From assembly GCF_014640615.1 (NCBI RefSeq), contig NZ_BMHH01000015.1, positions 57,848-121,847 on the forward strand: DNA of 64,000 nt, in the 5' to 3' direction. This document shows positions 47,155-56,767 of this stretch, piece after piece. Position 1 is the stretch's first letter. Each line of letters begins with the position of its first letter. Position numbers and translations under genes: made by a program. The notes below the pieces were generated by a model. It made no database searches. It had not been told where the DNA came from and saw nothing but the letters and a program-made list of their open reading frames with translations. This stretch comes from Paramesorhizobium endophyticum (GTDB taxonomy: Bacteria > Pseudomonadota > Alphaproteobacteria > Rhizobiales > Rhizobiaceae).

Positions 47155-47170
47155 GGGCGTGAATTTTTTT
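47143..47170 (+). terminator. Terminator-like stem between fecR and receptor gene
   Basis: CGCCC-cgcataa-GGGCG followed by TGAATTTTTTT. The fecR stop lies in its loop region. It would end or weaken the sigma/fecR transcript before the receptor gene, which then needs its own promoter. Confidence 0.5.
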
Positions 47171-47286
47171 ATGACTATTTTTTTCATATTTTAGGTGAGG
47201 GACTGCCCGCCGGGACTCGTCATGCCCTCGACGGACGCAAATCATCGCGTCCAACGGGGACAAAAGTTTTGCGTGAGAGGGACGGC

Positions 47287-49704
47287 ATGCAGGGGTTCGG
47301 CAAATGTATATCGGTTGCAATCGGGGCGACTCTCGCCCGCGTGAATTTTGCGCTGCTGGCGACGGCGGCGATCTACCCCTCCATGGCGCAAGCCCAGGCG
47401 GCGCAGCCTGGACGCATAAGCTATGCCATTCCAGCGGCATCGCTCGGTAGCGCCCTTGCGCAGTTCGGCGAGCGCAGCAATCTGCAGGTGCTTTATCCCG
47501 CCGATCTCGCCCGTGGCCGCAATTCCCGCGCCGTGTCGGGAAATCTGACGCGGGAAGAGGCGCTGTCCAGGCTGCTGCGCGGGACCGGGCTCAGCTACCG
47601 CTTCACCAATGCCACGACCGTCACGCTCATCGAGACGACGGGGGCCACCACGGCGGACGCGGACACCGGGTCGATCGTTCTCGATCCGATCACCATCGAT
47701 TCCCGTATCGAATCCGCATGGGGACAGGTCGGATATGTCGCCAAGCAGGGCTCCGCCGGCATGAAGACCGATACGCCCTTGATCGAAACGCCGCAGTCCA
47801 TCTCCGTTGTCACGGCAAAGGAGATCGAAGCCCAGGGCGCGCAGACACTCGGCGCGGCATTGCGCTACGTGCCGGGCGTGACCGGCGAGCTCTATGGCGG
47901 CGACCTGCGCGGCAACGGTTTGCAATTGCGCGGCTTCAGTGCATATGACGAAGTATTCTATGTCGATGGGCTGCGCCTTAGAGGCACCGATTACGCATCC
48001 TTCCTGACGCTTGATGTATACGGCGCCGACGGGCTCGAGATCATGCGCGGTCCAAGCTCGGTGCTCTACGGCCAGATCGGCCCCGGCGGCATGATCAACT
48101 ATGTCAGCAAGCGTCCGACTGAGGAGACCATCCGGGAAGTCGAGCTCAGCGCCGGCAGCTTCGACCGCTACCAGGCCCAGTTCGACGTGAGCGGGAAGCT
48201 CGACGAAGAAGGGGTCTTGACCGGCCGGGTGACCGGCTTGTTCCGGGATGGAGGCACCTTTGTCGACTATGTCGAGGACGACCGCATCTTCCTGTCATCG
48301 GCACTGAAATGGGCGCCGGATGCGGAGACGAGCCTGACGTTTCTTGCCAAATACCAGAAGGACAAGCAGGGCTGGGGCAACCAGTTCCTGCCGGCGCGCG
48401 GCACGGTCCTGCCCAACAGCAACGGCACCCTTCCCATAAGCCGCTTCGTCGGCGAACCCGGCCACGACTATTACAACACCTCGATGGCCATGCTCGGCTA
48501 CGAATTCGAGCATACCTTCAACGACACCTGGACCATCAGGCAGAACGCCCGCTACGCCTATCTCGACAATGAGGCGTTTGGGGTTTTCGGTTCCGGCCTG
48601 GACGCCAACGAGCAAACCTACGAGCGATATACGGATGCGGGCCGCGTGACCGCCGGCACCTTCACCATCGACAACCAGGCGGAGGCCAATTTCGAAACCG
48701 GGGCACTCACCCACAAGCTGCTGCTGGGGCTCGATTATCAATACACCGACTACAGCGACTTCGGCGCAGGCGGCTCCATCGATCCGCTCGAGGATATCTT
48801 CAATCCGGTTTACGGCGCGCCGATCACGCCGCTTGACCCGTACCAGGACGCGGACAAGAAGCAGAACCAGTTCGGCATCTATGCGCAGGACCAGATAAAG
48901 CTCGGCAACTGGGCGTTCACGCTGGGCGGCCGGCACGATTGGTCGAAAACGAAGATCGACGACAATCTCAACGACAGCGCGAGCGAGCAGTCCGATAGCG
49001 CCTTTACCGGCCGCGCCGGGGTGGTCTATCTCGCGGAGAACGGGCTGGCGCCCTATGCCAGCTATTCCACATCCTTCATGCCCGAATTGGGCAGCGATCC
49101 CTCCGGTGACCCCTTCGAACCGGAAACCGGCGAGCAATATGAAATCGGCGTGAAATACCAGCCAACCGGCTGGAATTCCTTCATCACCGTCGCCGCCTTC
49201 GATCTCACCAAGCAGAACGTTGTCAGGAAGTTCGGCAACGTCACCGATCAGACCGGCGAAATCCGCTCGCGCGGCATCGAGGTGGAAGGCGTCGCAAGCC
49301 TCACCGCCGGGCTCGACCTGCGATTGGCCTACACCTATCTGGACACCGAAGTCACCAAGGGCGACGAAGTGACTCAAGACCATGTCCCCTATGGCGTGCC
49401 CAGCCACAAGGCATCGCTTTGGGCCGACTACACGATCCAGAGCGGCCGTTTTGAGGGCCTCGGCCTCGGCGCCGGTATCCGCTATATGGGTTCGACCTAT
49501 GGCGATGACGCCAATTCCTTCAAGGTGCCTTCCGCCACGCTTGTCGACGCATCCGTCCACTATGCGTGGAAGGATCTGGACTTCAAGCTCAACGTCACCA
49601 ACCTGTTCGACAAGCGATACGTCGCTTCCTGCTTCGACGAAAGTTTCGGCTGTTTCTATGGCGAGGGACGCCGTGTAACCGGCACCGTGAAATATAGCTG
49701 GTAG
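47287..49704 (+). CDS. TonB-dependent siderophore receptor with STN signalling domain
   Basis: 805 residues. Leader (cleavage after SMAQAQA), STN domain at about 45-105 (ISYAIPAASLGSALAQFGER, TGLSYRFTNATTVTLIE), plug domain (TPQSISVVTAKEIEAQGAQT, MRGPSSVLYGQIGPGG) and a beta-barrel ending in FDKRYVASCFDESFGCFYGE then VKYSW, with a terminal aromatic. Such proteins take up ferric siderophores and signal through FecR. ATG 47287 has GAGAGG upstream. A FhuD-like gene follows after eight bases. Confidence 0.95.
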   Translation: MQGFGKCISVAIGATLARVNFALLATAAIYPSMAQAQAAQPGRISYAIPAASLGSALAQFGERSNLQVLYPADLARGRNSRAVSGNLTREEALSRLLRGTGLSYRFTNATTVTLIETTGATTADADTGSIVLDPITIDSRIESAWGQVGYVAKQGSAGMKTDTPLIETPQSISVVTAKEIEAQGAQTLGAALRYVPGVTGELYGGDLRGNGLQLRGFSAYDEVFYVDGLRLRGTDYASFLTLDVYGADGLEIMRGPSSVLYGQIGPGGMINYVSKRPTEETIREVELSAGSFDRYQAQFDVSGKLDEEGVLTGRVTGLFRDGGTFVDYVEDDRIFLSSALKWAPDAETSLTFLAKYQKDKQGWGNQFLPARGTVLPNSNGTLPISRFVGEPGHDYYNTSMAMLGYEFEHTFNDTWTIRQNARYAYLDNEAFGVFGSGLDANEQTYERYTDAGRVTAGTFTIDNQAEANFETGALTHKLLLGLDYQYTDYSDFGAGGSIDPLEDIFNPVYGAPITPLDPYQDADKKQNQFGIYAQDQIKLGNWAFTLGGRHDWSKTKIDDNLNDSASEQSDSAFTGRAGVVYLAENGLAPYASYSTSFMPELGSDPSGDPFEPETGEQYEIGVKYQPTGWNSFITVAAFDLTKQNVVRKFGNVTDQTGEIRSRGIEVEGVASLTAGLDLRLAYTYLDTEVTKGDEVTQDHVPYGVPSHKASLWADYTIQSGRFEGLGLGAGIRYMGSTYGDDANSFKVPSATLVDASVHYAWKDLDFKLNVTNLFDKRYVASCFDESFGCFYGEGRRVTGTVKYSW

Positions 49705-49712
49705 TTCGGTTG

Positions 49713-50579
49713 ATGGTCGCTGCGATTACACGACGGGCGTTGTTTGGCGGGCTGGCGCTGGCCGGACTGGGTGGAGGTCGCGCCATCGCAAAGACGCGCC
49801 CGCCGCGCCGCGTGGTATGCCTCGAATGGACGTCAGCGGAGATGGTGACATCGCTCGGCATATCCCCCATCGCCGTCGGCGACCTCAAGGGCTATCGCGA
49901 TTGGGTGATCGAGCCTGCACTTCCCGACTCCGTCCTCGATATCGGGTCACGCAGTGAGCCCAACCGGGAATTGCTGACAAAGCTGGAAGCCGATCTTATC
50001 GTCGGCGCCTATGGCTATGGGCTCGAAGAAAAGGAGTTCGTCCGCTTCGCACCCACCTTCAGCATTCCATTCTATGACGGAACCGCCTCGCCCTTTGCCC
50101 AAGCTGTCGCGGAAACCCGGAGGCTTGGAACCGTACTGGACCGCGAGCGGCAGGCAGAGCAATTGATCGCAGATGTCGAAAATACCATCGCGCGGGCGCG
50201 GGCGAAGCTTGCGCCCCTGGCAACGCGGCCTTTTTGCATCATCAGTATATTCGATGACCGTCATGTTCGGGTCTATGGCGCGGGAAGCCTGTTTCAGGAT
50301 GTCATGGACAAGCTCGAGCTTACCAATGCATGGGTTCGGCCCACCACCTCCTGGGGCTTCGCGCAAATCGGCGTCGAGGATCTGGTCCTGGTCGGAGACG
50401 CCACGGTGATTTCGCTCGATCCCATTCCGAAGCATGTCCAGATCCGCATCGACAACAGCTCATTGTGGAACAATCTCCCCTGCGTCAGGAATGGCCGGGT
50501 GACCAGGATCGCGCCGGTCTGGCCTTTCGGCGGTCTTCTTGCAGCGCAGCGCTTCGCGGCATTGTTGGCAAATAGATGA
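49713..50579 (+). CDS. fhuD: Siderophore-binding periplasmic protein, FhuD-like
   Basis: 288 residues. Tat-like leader ITRRALFGGLALAGLGGG; family motif PPRRVVCLEWTSAEMVTSLG and the central EADLIVGAYGYGLEEKEF. FhuD proteins carry hydroxamate siderophores to FhuB. Only 8 bases follow the receptor stop, and its end overlaps the fhuB ATG as ATGA. The specific siderophore is unknown. Confidence 0.88.
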   Translation: MVAAITRRALFGGLALAGLGGGRAIAKTRPPRRVVCLEWTSAEMVTSLGISPIAVGDLKGYRDWVIEPALPDSVLDIGSRSEPNRELLTKLEADLIVGAYGYGLEEKEFVRFAPTFSIPFYDGTASPFAQAVAETRRLGTVLDRERQAEQLIADVENTIARARAKLAPLATRPFCIISIFDDRHVRVYGAGSLFQDVMDKLELTNAWVRPTTSWGFAQIGVEDLVLVGDATVISLDPIPKHVQIRIDNSSLWNNLPCVRNGRVTRIAPVWPFGGLLAAQRFAALLANR

Positions 50580-52558
50580 ACGCCGCTCTCCCTCCCGCCC
50601 GGCTTGCCGGTAGCCAAAGGACCCTGGTTCTGCTGGTCATGCTTCCCGTATTGCTGGCGGCGGCGCTGACGATCGCGGGCTTCCTGAAGCTCCTGCCGCT
50701 CGAACTGTGGTGGAAAGCCCTCGTTTCCACCGATCTCAACGATCCCCGGCAATTGCTTTTCCGCCATGCCGCGCTGCCGCGCCTCGTCATCGCGCCGCTT
50801 GCGGGCGCCGCCCTGGCGCTGACCGGAGTGCTCCTCCAGCAAATCCTGCGCAATCCACTGGCGGAACCAACCACCATCGGCACCAATGCCGGGGCAAGCC
50901 TCGCCATCACCATTGCAACGCTCTACGCCCCCTCAATGCTCGACGGGGGAAGAATCTGGGTCGCGCTCGCGGGAGGCGCGGCGAGCACGGCCTTCGTTTT
51001 CATGATCGCCCGCGACCGGGCCTTCTCACCCGTATCGATCATCATTACAGGCCTGATCATCAGCCTGACCTGCAGTTCGGCCAGCGCCCTTCTGATGGCG
51101 CTCAATCGGGAATATTCCGAGGAACTGTTCATCTGGCAAAGCGGATCGCTCATCCAGAATGGCGATGCAGGTGCTCTCGCCCTGATCCCCTGGCTGCTGA
51201 CCGCACTGCTTGCAGCCTTCATGCTTCTGCGCCCGCTGATCTTGCTCGAACTGGGCCAGGAGGGCATACGCAATCTCGGCTCCCGTCCTGCCTTCATCCG
51301 CATGGGGGGCCTGTGCCTGGCCGTCACCTTGAACAGCGTCGTCGTCGCTTATACCGGCGTCATCAGCTTTGTCGCGCTTGCCGCCCCTGCCCTCACGCAG
51401 ATCATGGGCGCGCGCACCTTGCGCAAGCGCCTCGTCTGGGCGCCGCTGGCCGGAGCCTCCCTGCTGTGGCTGACCGACCGGCTGGTGCAAATCGCGCCCT
51501 TTCCCTCGGAAGTACCCGCGGGTACGGCGACCGCCCTCCTCGGCGCGCCGCTGCTCCTGTTCCTCCTCGCCAAAGTGCGTGCAATGCCGGAACCCGCCCC
51601 ACCGGGCCTTCTTTCCGAACGGCGCGGCTCTTGGCGAAACATCGGCATCGGTTGCGCCGTACTCGCCGGTACGGTCATTGCCTCCCTTGCGTTCGGCCGC
51701 GGTATCGACGGCTGGCATTGGACCTTGTCGGCTGAACTGCTGGAGTTGCGCGCGCCGCGCGTCTTCACCGCGTTGGGATGCGGCATCATGCTGGCGCTTG
51801 CGGGCACGCTCATGCAGCGCATGACCGGCAATCCCATGGCCGCGCCGGAAATTCTCGGCGTTTCCGGCGGCGCTACCATCGGCGTGCTGGCGCTGATGCT
51901 TGTCACCACAGGCATCGACCATGTCATGATGCTCGTCGCGGCCTCTACCGGTTCGCTCGGGGCGCTTTTCGCTTTGCTGGCCGTTGGCCGCCGCAACCGC
52001 TTTTCCGGCGGACAGCTCCTGCTATCAGGGGTGTCGGTGACGACGATCGCCTCATCCTTCTCGGCCCTGTTCATCGCGTCGGGCGATCAAAGGCTGGAAT
52101 ATCTCCTCGCCTGGATGGCAGGCTCGACCTATCGCGCCGATACCGCCGACGCCATCATCGCCTCGGCGACGGCGCTGGTCCTCCTGGCCGCCCTCCCCCT
52201 GACGGCCCGCTGGCTCGATATCCTGCCGCTTGGGTCGACAAGCGCGCAAGCCCTCGGCCTGACATTGAAACGTGCGCGTCTTCTGCTCATGCTGCTGATT
52301 GCGATCCCCACGGGCGTCGCGACCCTGCTCATCGGCCCGCTGAGCTTCGTCGGGCTGATGGCTCCGCATCTTGCCCGAACCCTCGGCTTCCATCGCGCGT
52401 TGCCGCAGCTCTTCGCCTCGGCGCTGGCCGGCGGCCTCATCCTCCTTGCCGCCGACTGGCTGGGCCGGACGATGATCTTTCCCTGGCAAATCCCCGCCGG
52501 CCTTCTTGCCGCCTTCATCGGCGGACCGTATTTCATGTTCAGTCAGAGGCGCCGCTGA
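50576..52558 (+). CDS. fhuB: FhuB-like double-length siderophore permease
   Basis: 660 residues in two FecCD halves, each with about ten membrane segments (first RLVIAPLAGAALALTGVLLQ then QILRNPLAEPTTIGTNAGAS; second RVFTALGCGIMLALAGTLMQ then RMTGNPMAAPEILGVSGGAT). This two-in-one form is the mark of FhuB. It imports ferric siderophores with FhuD and an ATPase. No FhuC-type ATPase gene is next to it. Confidence 0.94.
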   Translation: MNAALPPARLAGSQRTLVLLVMLPVLLAAALTIAGFLKLLPLELWWKALVSTDLNDPRQLLFRHAALPRLVIAPLAGAALALTGVLLQQILRNPLAEPTTIGTNAGASLAITIATLYAPSMLDGGRIWVALAGGAASTAFVFMIARDRAFSPVSIIITGLIISLTCSSASALLMALNREYSEELFIWQSGSLIQNGDAGALALIPWLLTALLAAFMLLRPLILLELGQEGIRNLGSRPAFIRMGGLCLAVTLNSVVVAYTGVISFVALAAPALTQIMGARTLRKRLVWAPLAGASLLWLTDRLVQIAPFPSEVPAGTATALLGAPLLLFLLAKVRAMPEPAPPGLLSERRGSWRNIGIGCAVLAGTVIASLAFGRGIDGWHWTLSAELLELRAPRVFTALGCGIMLALAGTLMQRMTGNPMAAPEILGVSGGATIGVLALMLVTTGIDHVMMLVAASTGSLGALFALLAVGRRNRFSGGQLLLSGVSVTTIASSFSALFIASGDQRLEYLLAWMAGSTYRADTADAIIASATALVLLAALPLTARWLDILPLGSTSAQALGLTLKRARLLLMLLIAIPTGVATLLIGPLSFVGLMAPHLARTLGFHRALPQLFASALAGGLILLAADWLGRTMIFPWQIPAGLLAAFIGGPYFMFSQRRR

Positions 52559-52679
52559 ACATCGAGGTTCGGATGAATTTGATGCATCCGCTCCAGCAAT
52601 TCTATCTGGCCGGCTGCTAAAGCATTTCGCAGTTAAATGGCCTCATTTAACGACCGCGACAATGCGACAAACTAAGAAT

Positions 52680-52723
52680 CTAGAGCGAGCGCAATGGGTA
52701 CGATTAAGCGCGACCCGCTCTAG
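52680..52723. terminator. Long inverted repeat between convergent fhuB and kdpE
   Basis: CTAGAGCG at 52680-52687 pairs with CGCTCTAG at 52716-52723, and inner GCGC pairs extend the stem. It is centred between the two convergent gene ends, where a two-way transcription stop would be useful. No strong T-run is visible, so it may instead belong to the TAGAGC repeat family. Confidence 0.4.
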
Positions 52724-52733
52724 GTCAAACGCC

Positions 52734-53429
52734 TCACGAGTCCGGCTCACGAAGCCTGTATCCTACTCCCGTTTCTGTAATGATATATTGCGGCTGGTCC
52801 GGCGTTTTCTCTATTTTGTGCCTGAGCTGCCGCACATAGACGCGCAGATATTGAACGTCGGTGCTTTCATTCCAGACATTCTTGAGAATATGCTGGTGCG
52901 TGATGACCTTGCCGGCATGCTGCACGAGAAGGCGCAGAATGTCGTACTCCTTCGGCGAAAGCTTGATTTCCCTGTCTGCGATCTTCACGATCCTTTTCAC
53001 GAGATCCACCGACAGGTCACCTGTCTGGAAAGCAGGACGCTCCCCCTGCTGCTGCAGCCGGTGGCGGAGCGCGACCCGGATGCGGGCGGCAAGTTCCCGC
53101 ATGCCGAACGGCTTGGTGAGATAATCGTCCGCTCCCAGTTCGAGAGCCTTGACGATGCCTGCTTCGTCGGTACGGCTCGACAGGATAATGATCGGCAGTT
53201 CAAGCTGCTCGCCGCGCCAGCGCACCAGTAGATCATGTCCCGAGATGTCGGGAAGTCCCAAATCGAGAAGGATCAAATCCGGCTTGTCCCTGCTGATGCA
53301 GGCGATCGCCTCCTCGGCGTTCTGCGCCTCCAGAACGGCGTAGCCCTCGGTCGTCAAGCCGACCCTCAGCAGCTTGCGGATCGGCGGTTCGTCATCGACA
53401 ACGAGTATCTTGACCGTGGATGTACTCAT
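52734..53429 (-). CDS. kdpE: KdpE response regulator
   Basis: 231 residues. Receiver domain with phospho-acceptor Asp in LILLDLGLPDISG and the conserved K in DDYLTKPFGMRELAARIRVA; C-terminal OmpR-type winged helix (KLSPKEYDILRLLVQHAGKV then ITHQHILKNVWNE). It activates kdp transcription under potassium limitation. Its ATG overlaps the kdpD stop as ATGA. Confidence 0.96.
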   Translation of the reverse strand: MSTSTVKILVVDDEPPIRKLLRVGLTTEGYAVLEAQNAEEAIACISRDKPDLILLDLGLPDISGHDLLVRWRGEQLELPIIILSSRTDEAGIVKALELGADDYLTKPFGMRELAARIRVALRHRLQQQGERPAFQTGDLSVDLVKRIVKIADREIKLSPKEYDILRLLVQHAGKVITHQHILKNVWNESTDVQYLRVYVRQLRHKIEKTPDQPQYIITETGVGYRLREPDS

Positions 53430-56119
53430 GATTTGCCATCCAGATTGGCGGGCTCCGGCGCGCTTGGAAACCTGACCGTGAAAATCGCCCCGGACCGGTC
53501 AGTGCGATTGCTCGCCTCGATCGTGCCTCCCATGGCTTCGACAAACCCCTTGCAGATTGCGAGGCCGAGGCCCGTACCGGCCTGCACCTTATCTCTTTTG
53601 CGAACCCGGTAGAAGCTGTTGAATATCTTGGTGAGATCCTCCGGCGGAATGCCCGGCCCTTCGTCGATAACCTGAAGCACAACATGCGCATCATCCGCCC
53701 AGGCTCGAATAAGCACGCGCGACCCGGCGGGCGCATATTTCCGCGCATTGTCGAGGAGATTGAACAGCACCTGCTCGAACAACACCGGATCGAGCCTCAC
53801 CATCGGGAGGTCTTCGGGAATGGCCAGTTCAACTTGATGCCCTCCCAGTATTTTCTCCGTGCGGCGAAGCGTGCTTCCGACAATGTCGCCGATATAGTTC
53901 GGCGAGGAAGAAGCGTCCGTAGCGCCCGATTCCAGCTTCGTCATATCGAGGAGGTTGGCTATGAAACGGTTGAGGCGCTCCGACTCCTCGACAACCGTCG
54001 AAAGCAATTCCGCTCGGTCGGCTTCCGGCAGAGACAATGAATAATCCCGCAATGTCCCGGCTGCCCCCAGGATGGATGCAAGCGGCGTCTTGAGATCATG
54101 CGAAAGGGAAGCCAGAAGAGCCGAGCGGAGCCTGTCGGCCTCAGCAGCAAGCCTGGCATTGTCGACATCGACCGCAAGCTGGATACGCTCGATCGCCAGG
54201 GCTGCCTGATCGGCAAGGGAATCGAAGAGGCGCTGCTGGTCAGGCGACAGAACCGGTCCCTGCTTGTCATTGTCGAGCCCGACCACACCGACACGATTGC
54301 GCCCCGTTCTGAGCGGCAGATAAAGACGCTTGGCTCCCGGCAGGGTATCGGCGCCGCGTCCCGCCGGGCGGTCATGCTCCCATGCCCAATAGGCCGCGGC
54401 AATATCGGAATCATCGAGCGTATCGTCCGGCGGATAACCCGCCTCCACCGCAATGCGCCCGTCCCGCGGCAGGAGGATCACCACTCTGACGCGAAGCATG
54501 TATGCGATCTGATAGACAGTCGCCCATAGCACGTCTTCCAGCGTGCCGGCCCCCGCAAGTTTCTTGCTGAAAAGATAGAGCGCTTCAGTCGCCCGCGCGC
54601 GCACGCGCGCCGTTGCCGCCTGCCGTTGCACCAAGCTGGCAAGATTGCTGGCAATGATCGCCACGCCAAGGAAGAAGCCGAACGCGACCGTGCTTTCGGG
54701 ATCTCTGATATCCAGCGTATAGAGCGGGTCAAGAAAGAAGAAGTTGAACGCCGCCGCGCTCACCGCCGAAGCGAACAATGCCGGCCATAGGCCGCCCCGA
54801 AGTGCTGCGCCGAGCACGGCCATCAGAAAGACCAGCGCAATATTGCGGACATCGAGGAAGCGTGACAGGACCTGCCCGATTATCACCGCCACCGCCACAT
54901 AGGCGGTGCTCCACAGATAGGGCGCAAGCTCGAATTGCAGGCGCGATTTCGGGGCGGCGGCCACGCCCGACGCACCATCCTTGTCATTGCTTGTCGAAAT
55001 CACATGGATGCTGATATCGCGCGCCGAGCGGATCAGATCATGGGAAACCGAACCGGACAGAAGCTCGCGCCAGCGGGGCGTGACCGGCATTCCTATGATG
55101 ATATGCGTGTAGTTGTTCGCCATGGCGTAGGCGAGAATTTCCTCCGAGACATTCTCGCCCGGCAGGGTCACCGCTTCCGCGCCGAGCTGTTCGGCAAGCC
55201 GGAGCGCGGCGGCGATCTTGTTTTTGTCGGCCTCGGAAAGCCGCGCATCCTTGCTGGTTTCTATGTGAACCGCGGCCCAGGGCGCGCGCATCCGGTCGGC
55301 CTGACGGCGTCCATAACGCACGAGGGAGAGGGCGCCGGGCCGCGCGTTGACGCAGACGAGAACCCGTTCGCCTGCCGCCCAGGGACCGCGGATCGCATGC
55401 GCCTGCATATGCGTGACGAGCTGGTCATCGACGCGCTGCGCGGTGCGCCGGAGCGCCAGTTCGCGCAATGCGGTCAAATTGCTGGGCGAGAAATAATTCT
55501 GTACCGCCCGCTTGGCGGTCCTGGGCAGATAGACCTTGCCCTCATTGAGCCGCTTGATGAGGTCGCCCGGCGTAATATCGATGATTTCGATGTCGTCGGC
55601 CCTGTCGATGATGGAGTCGGGCACGGTCTCGCGCACGCGGATACGCGTGATCTGCGCGACCACATCGTTGAGACTTTCGACATGCTGGATATTCAGCGTC
55701 GTATAGACGTCGATGCCGTTCGCCAGCAGCTCCTCGACATCGAGATAGCGCTTCGGGTGGCGGCTGCCGGGCGCGTTGGTGTGTGCCAGCTCGTCGACCA
55801 GCACCAATTGCGGCCGGCGTTGCAGGATCGCGTCGATATCCATCTCGTTGAGAACGTGGCCGCGATAGGGAACCGCGCGGCGCGGGACGATCTCGAAGCC
55901 GTCCACCAGCGCTTCCGTCTCCGCGCGGCCATGGGTCTCGACCACGCCGATGACCACATCCACGCCATCCGCCATCCGCGCCCGGCCGGACATGAGCATC
56001 TCGTAGGTCTTGCCGACGCCCGGCGCTGCCCCAAGGAATATCTTGAGACGGCCCCGGTCTTCGGCCTGGGCGCTTTCCAGCAATGCCTCCGGCGATGGCC
56101 GTATCGGATCGTTTGCCAC
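53426..56119 (-). CDS. kdpD: KdpD potassium sensor histidine kinase
   Basis: 897 residues. Domains in order: KdpD N-terminal with Walker A (IFLGAAPGVGKTYEML), Usp-like domain (ISIHVISTS end near 365), four-TM DUF4118 block (about 395-500), GAF, HisKA with SHDLKTPLASILG, and ATPase domain (NLLDNARKYAPAGSRVLIRA, DEGPGIPPEDL, GTGLGLAICKGFVEAMGG). Senses potassium/ionic state and phosphorylates KdpE. It follows kdpC by 63 bases. Confidence 0.97.
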   Translation of the reverse strand: MANDPIRPSPEALLESAQAEDRGRLKIFLGAAPGVGKTYEMLMSGRARMADGVDVVIGVVETHGRAETEALVDGFEIVPRRAVPYRGHVLNEMDIDAILQRRPQLVLVDELAHTNAPGSRHPKRYLDVEELLANGIDVYTTLNIQHVESLNDVVAQITRIRVRETVPDSIIDRADDIEIIDITPGDLIKRLNEGKVYLPRTAKRAVQNYFSPSNLTALRELALRRTAQRVDDQLVTHMQAHAIRGPWAAGERVLVCVNARPGALSLVRYGRRQADRMRAPWAAVHIETSKDARLSEADKNKIAAALRLAEQLGAEAVTLPGENVSEEILAYAMANNYTHIIIGMPVTPRWRELLSGSVSHDLIRSARDISIHVISTSNDKDGASGVAAAPKSRLQFELAPYLWSTAYVAVAVIIGQVLSRFLDVRNIALVFLMAVLGAALRGGLWPALFASAVSAAAFNFFFLDPLYTLDIRDPESTVAFGFFLGVAIIASNLASLVQRQAATARVRARATEALYLFSKKLAGAGTLEDVLWATVYQIAYMLRVRVVILLPRDGRIAVEAGYPPDDTLDDSDIAAAYWAWEHDRPAGRGADTLPGAKRLYLPLRTGRNRVGVVGLDNDKQGPVLSPDQQRLFDSLADQAALAIERIQLAVDVDNARLAAEADRLRSALLASLSHDLKTPLASILGAAGTLRDYSLSLPEADRAELLSTVVEESERLNRFIANLLDMTKLESGATDASSSPNYIGDIVGSTLRRTEKILGGHQVELAIPEDLPMVRLDPVLFEQVLFNLLDNARKYAPAGSRVLIRAWADDAHVVLQVIDEGPGIPPEDLTKIFNSFYRVRKRDKVQAGTGLGLAICKGFVEAMGGTIEASNRTDRSGAIFTVRFPSAPEPANLDGKS

Positions 56120-56182
56120 TTGAGCCTTGGCCTTTCGACAAAATGGACCGTATATTTAGTACAGATGCTACGGCAATTCCAT

Positions 56183-56755
56183 TCAGCCTTGGTTGACGCC
56201 GTCCAGAGCCAGGTTCAGCTTCAGCACATTGACCACCGGCTCGCCGATGATGCCCAGGAGGCGAGGCTCGATATGCGCCTCGACCATGGCGCGGACGGCG
56301 CTTTCCTCAAGTCCGCGCGCCTTGGCGACGCGCGGCACCTGGAAATAGGCTGCCTCGGGGCTGATATCCGGGTCGAGCCCGCTGCCCGAAGTGGTGACCA
56401 GATCCATCGGGACCGGGCTGTCCGGGTTCTCCGCGCGCAGCTTTTCCGCTTCCCCCTTGATCCGGTCGATCAAGGCCGGATTGGTGGGGCCGAGATTGGA
56501 GCCTGACGAGGCGGCCGCATCATACCCCTCCTTGCCCGCAGCCGACGGGCGGCCATGGAAGTAGCGGTCTTGCTTGAAATTCTGGCCGATCAGCTCGGAC
56601 CCGATAACCGTGCCATTGCGCTCAACCAGGCTGCCATTTGCCTGGTGGGGAAAGATCATCTGCGCAATGCCGGTCATGCCGAGCGGATAGACCAGGCCGG
56701 TGATGATGGTGAGGGCGACGATCATCAAGATCGCTGGGCGGATTTGCTTGAGCAT
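56183..56755 (-). CDS. kdpC: KdpC potassium-transporting ATPase subunit
   Basis: 190 residues. One N-terminal membrane segment ([20 protein letters not shown]), then [20 protein letters not shown] and SNLGPTN, and a final [20 protein letters not shown]. KdpC stabilises the KdpFABC complex. It begins 12 bases after kdpB. Confidence 0.96.
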   Translation of the reverse strand: MLKQIRPAILMIVALTIITGLVYPLGMTGIAQMIFPHQANGSLVERNGTVIGSELIGQNFKQDRYFHGRPSAAGKEGYDAAASSGSNLGPTNPALIDRIKGEAEKLRAENPDSPVPMDLVTTSGSGLDPDISPEAAYFQVPRVAKARGLEESAVRAMVEAHIEPRLLGIIGEPVVNVLKLNLALDGVNQG

Positions 56756-56767
56756 GGCTTTTCTTCC

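Noticed and set aside
54935..56506. A 523-codon plus-strand frame
   Set aside because: It is antisense to kdpD and kdpC, which are complete and conserved.
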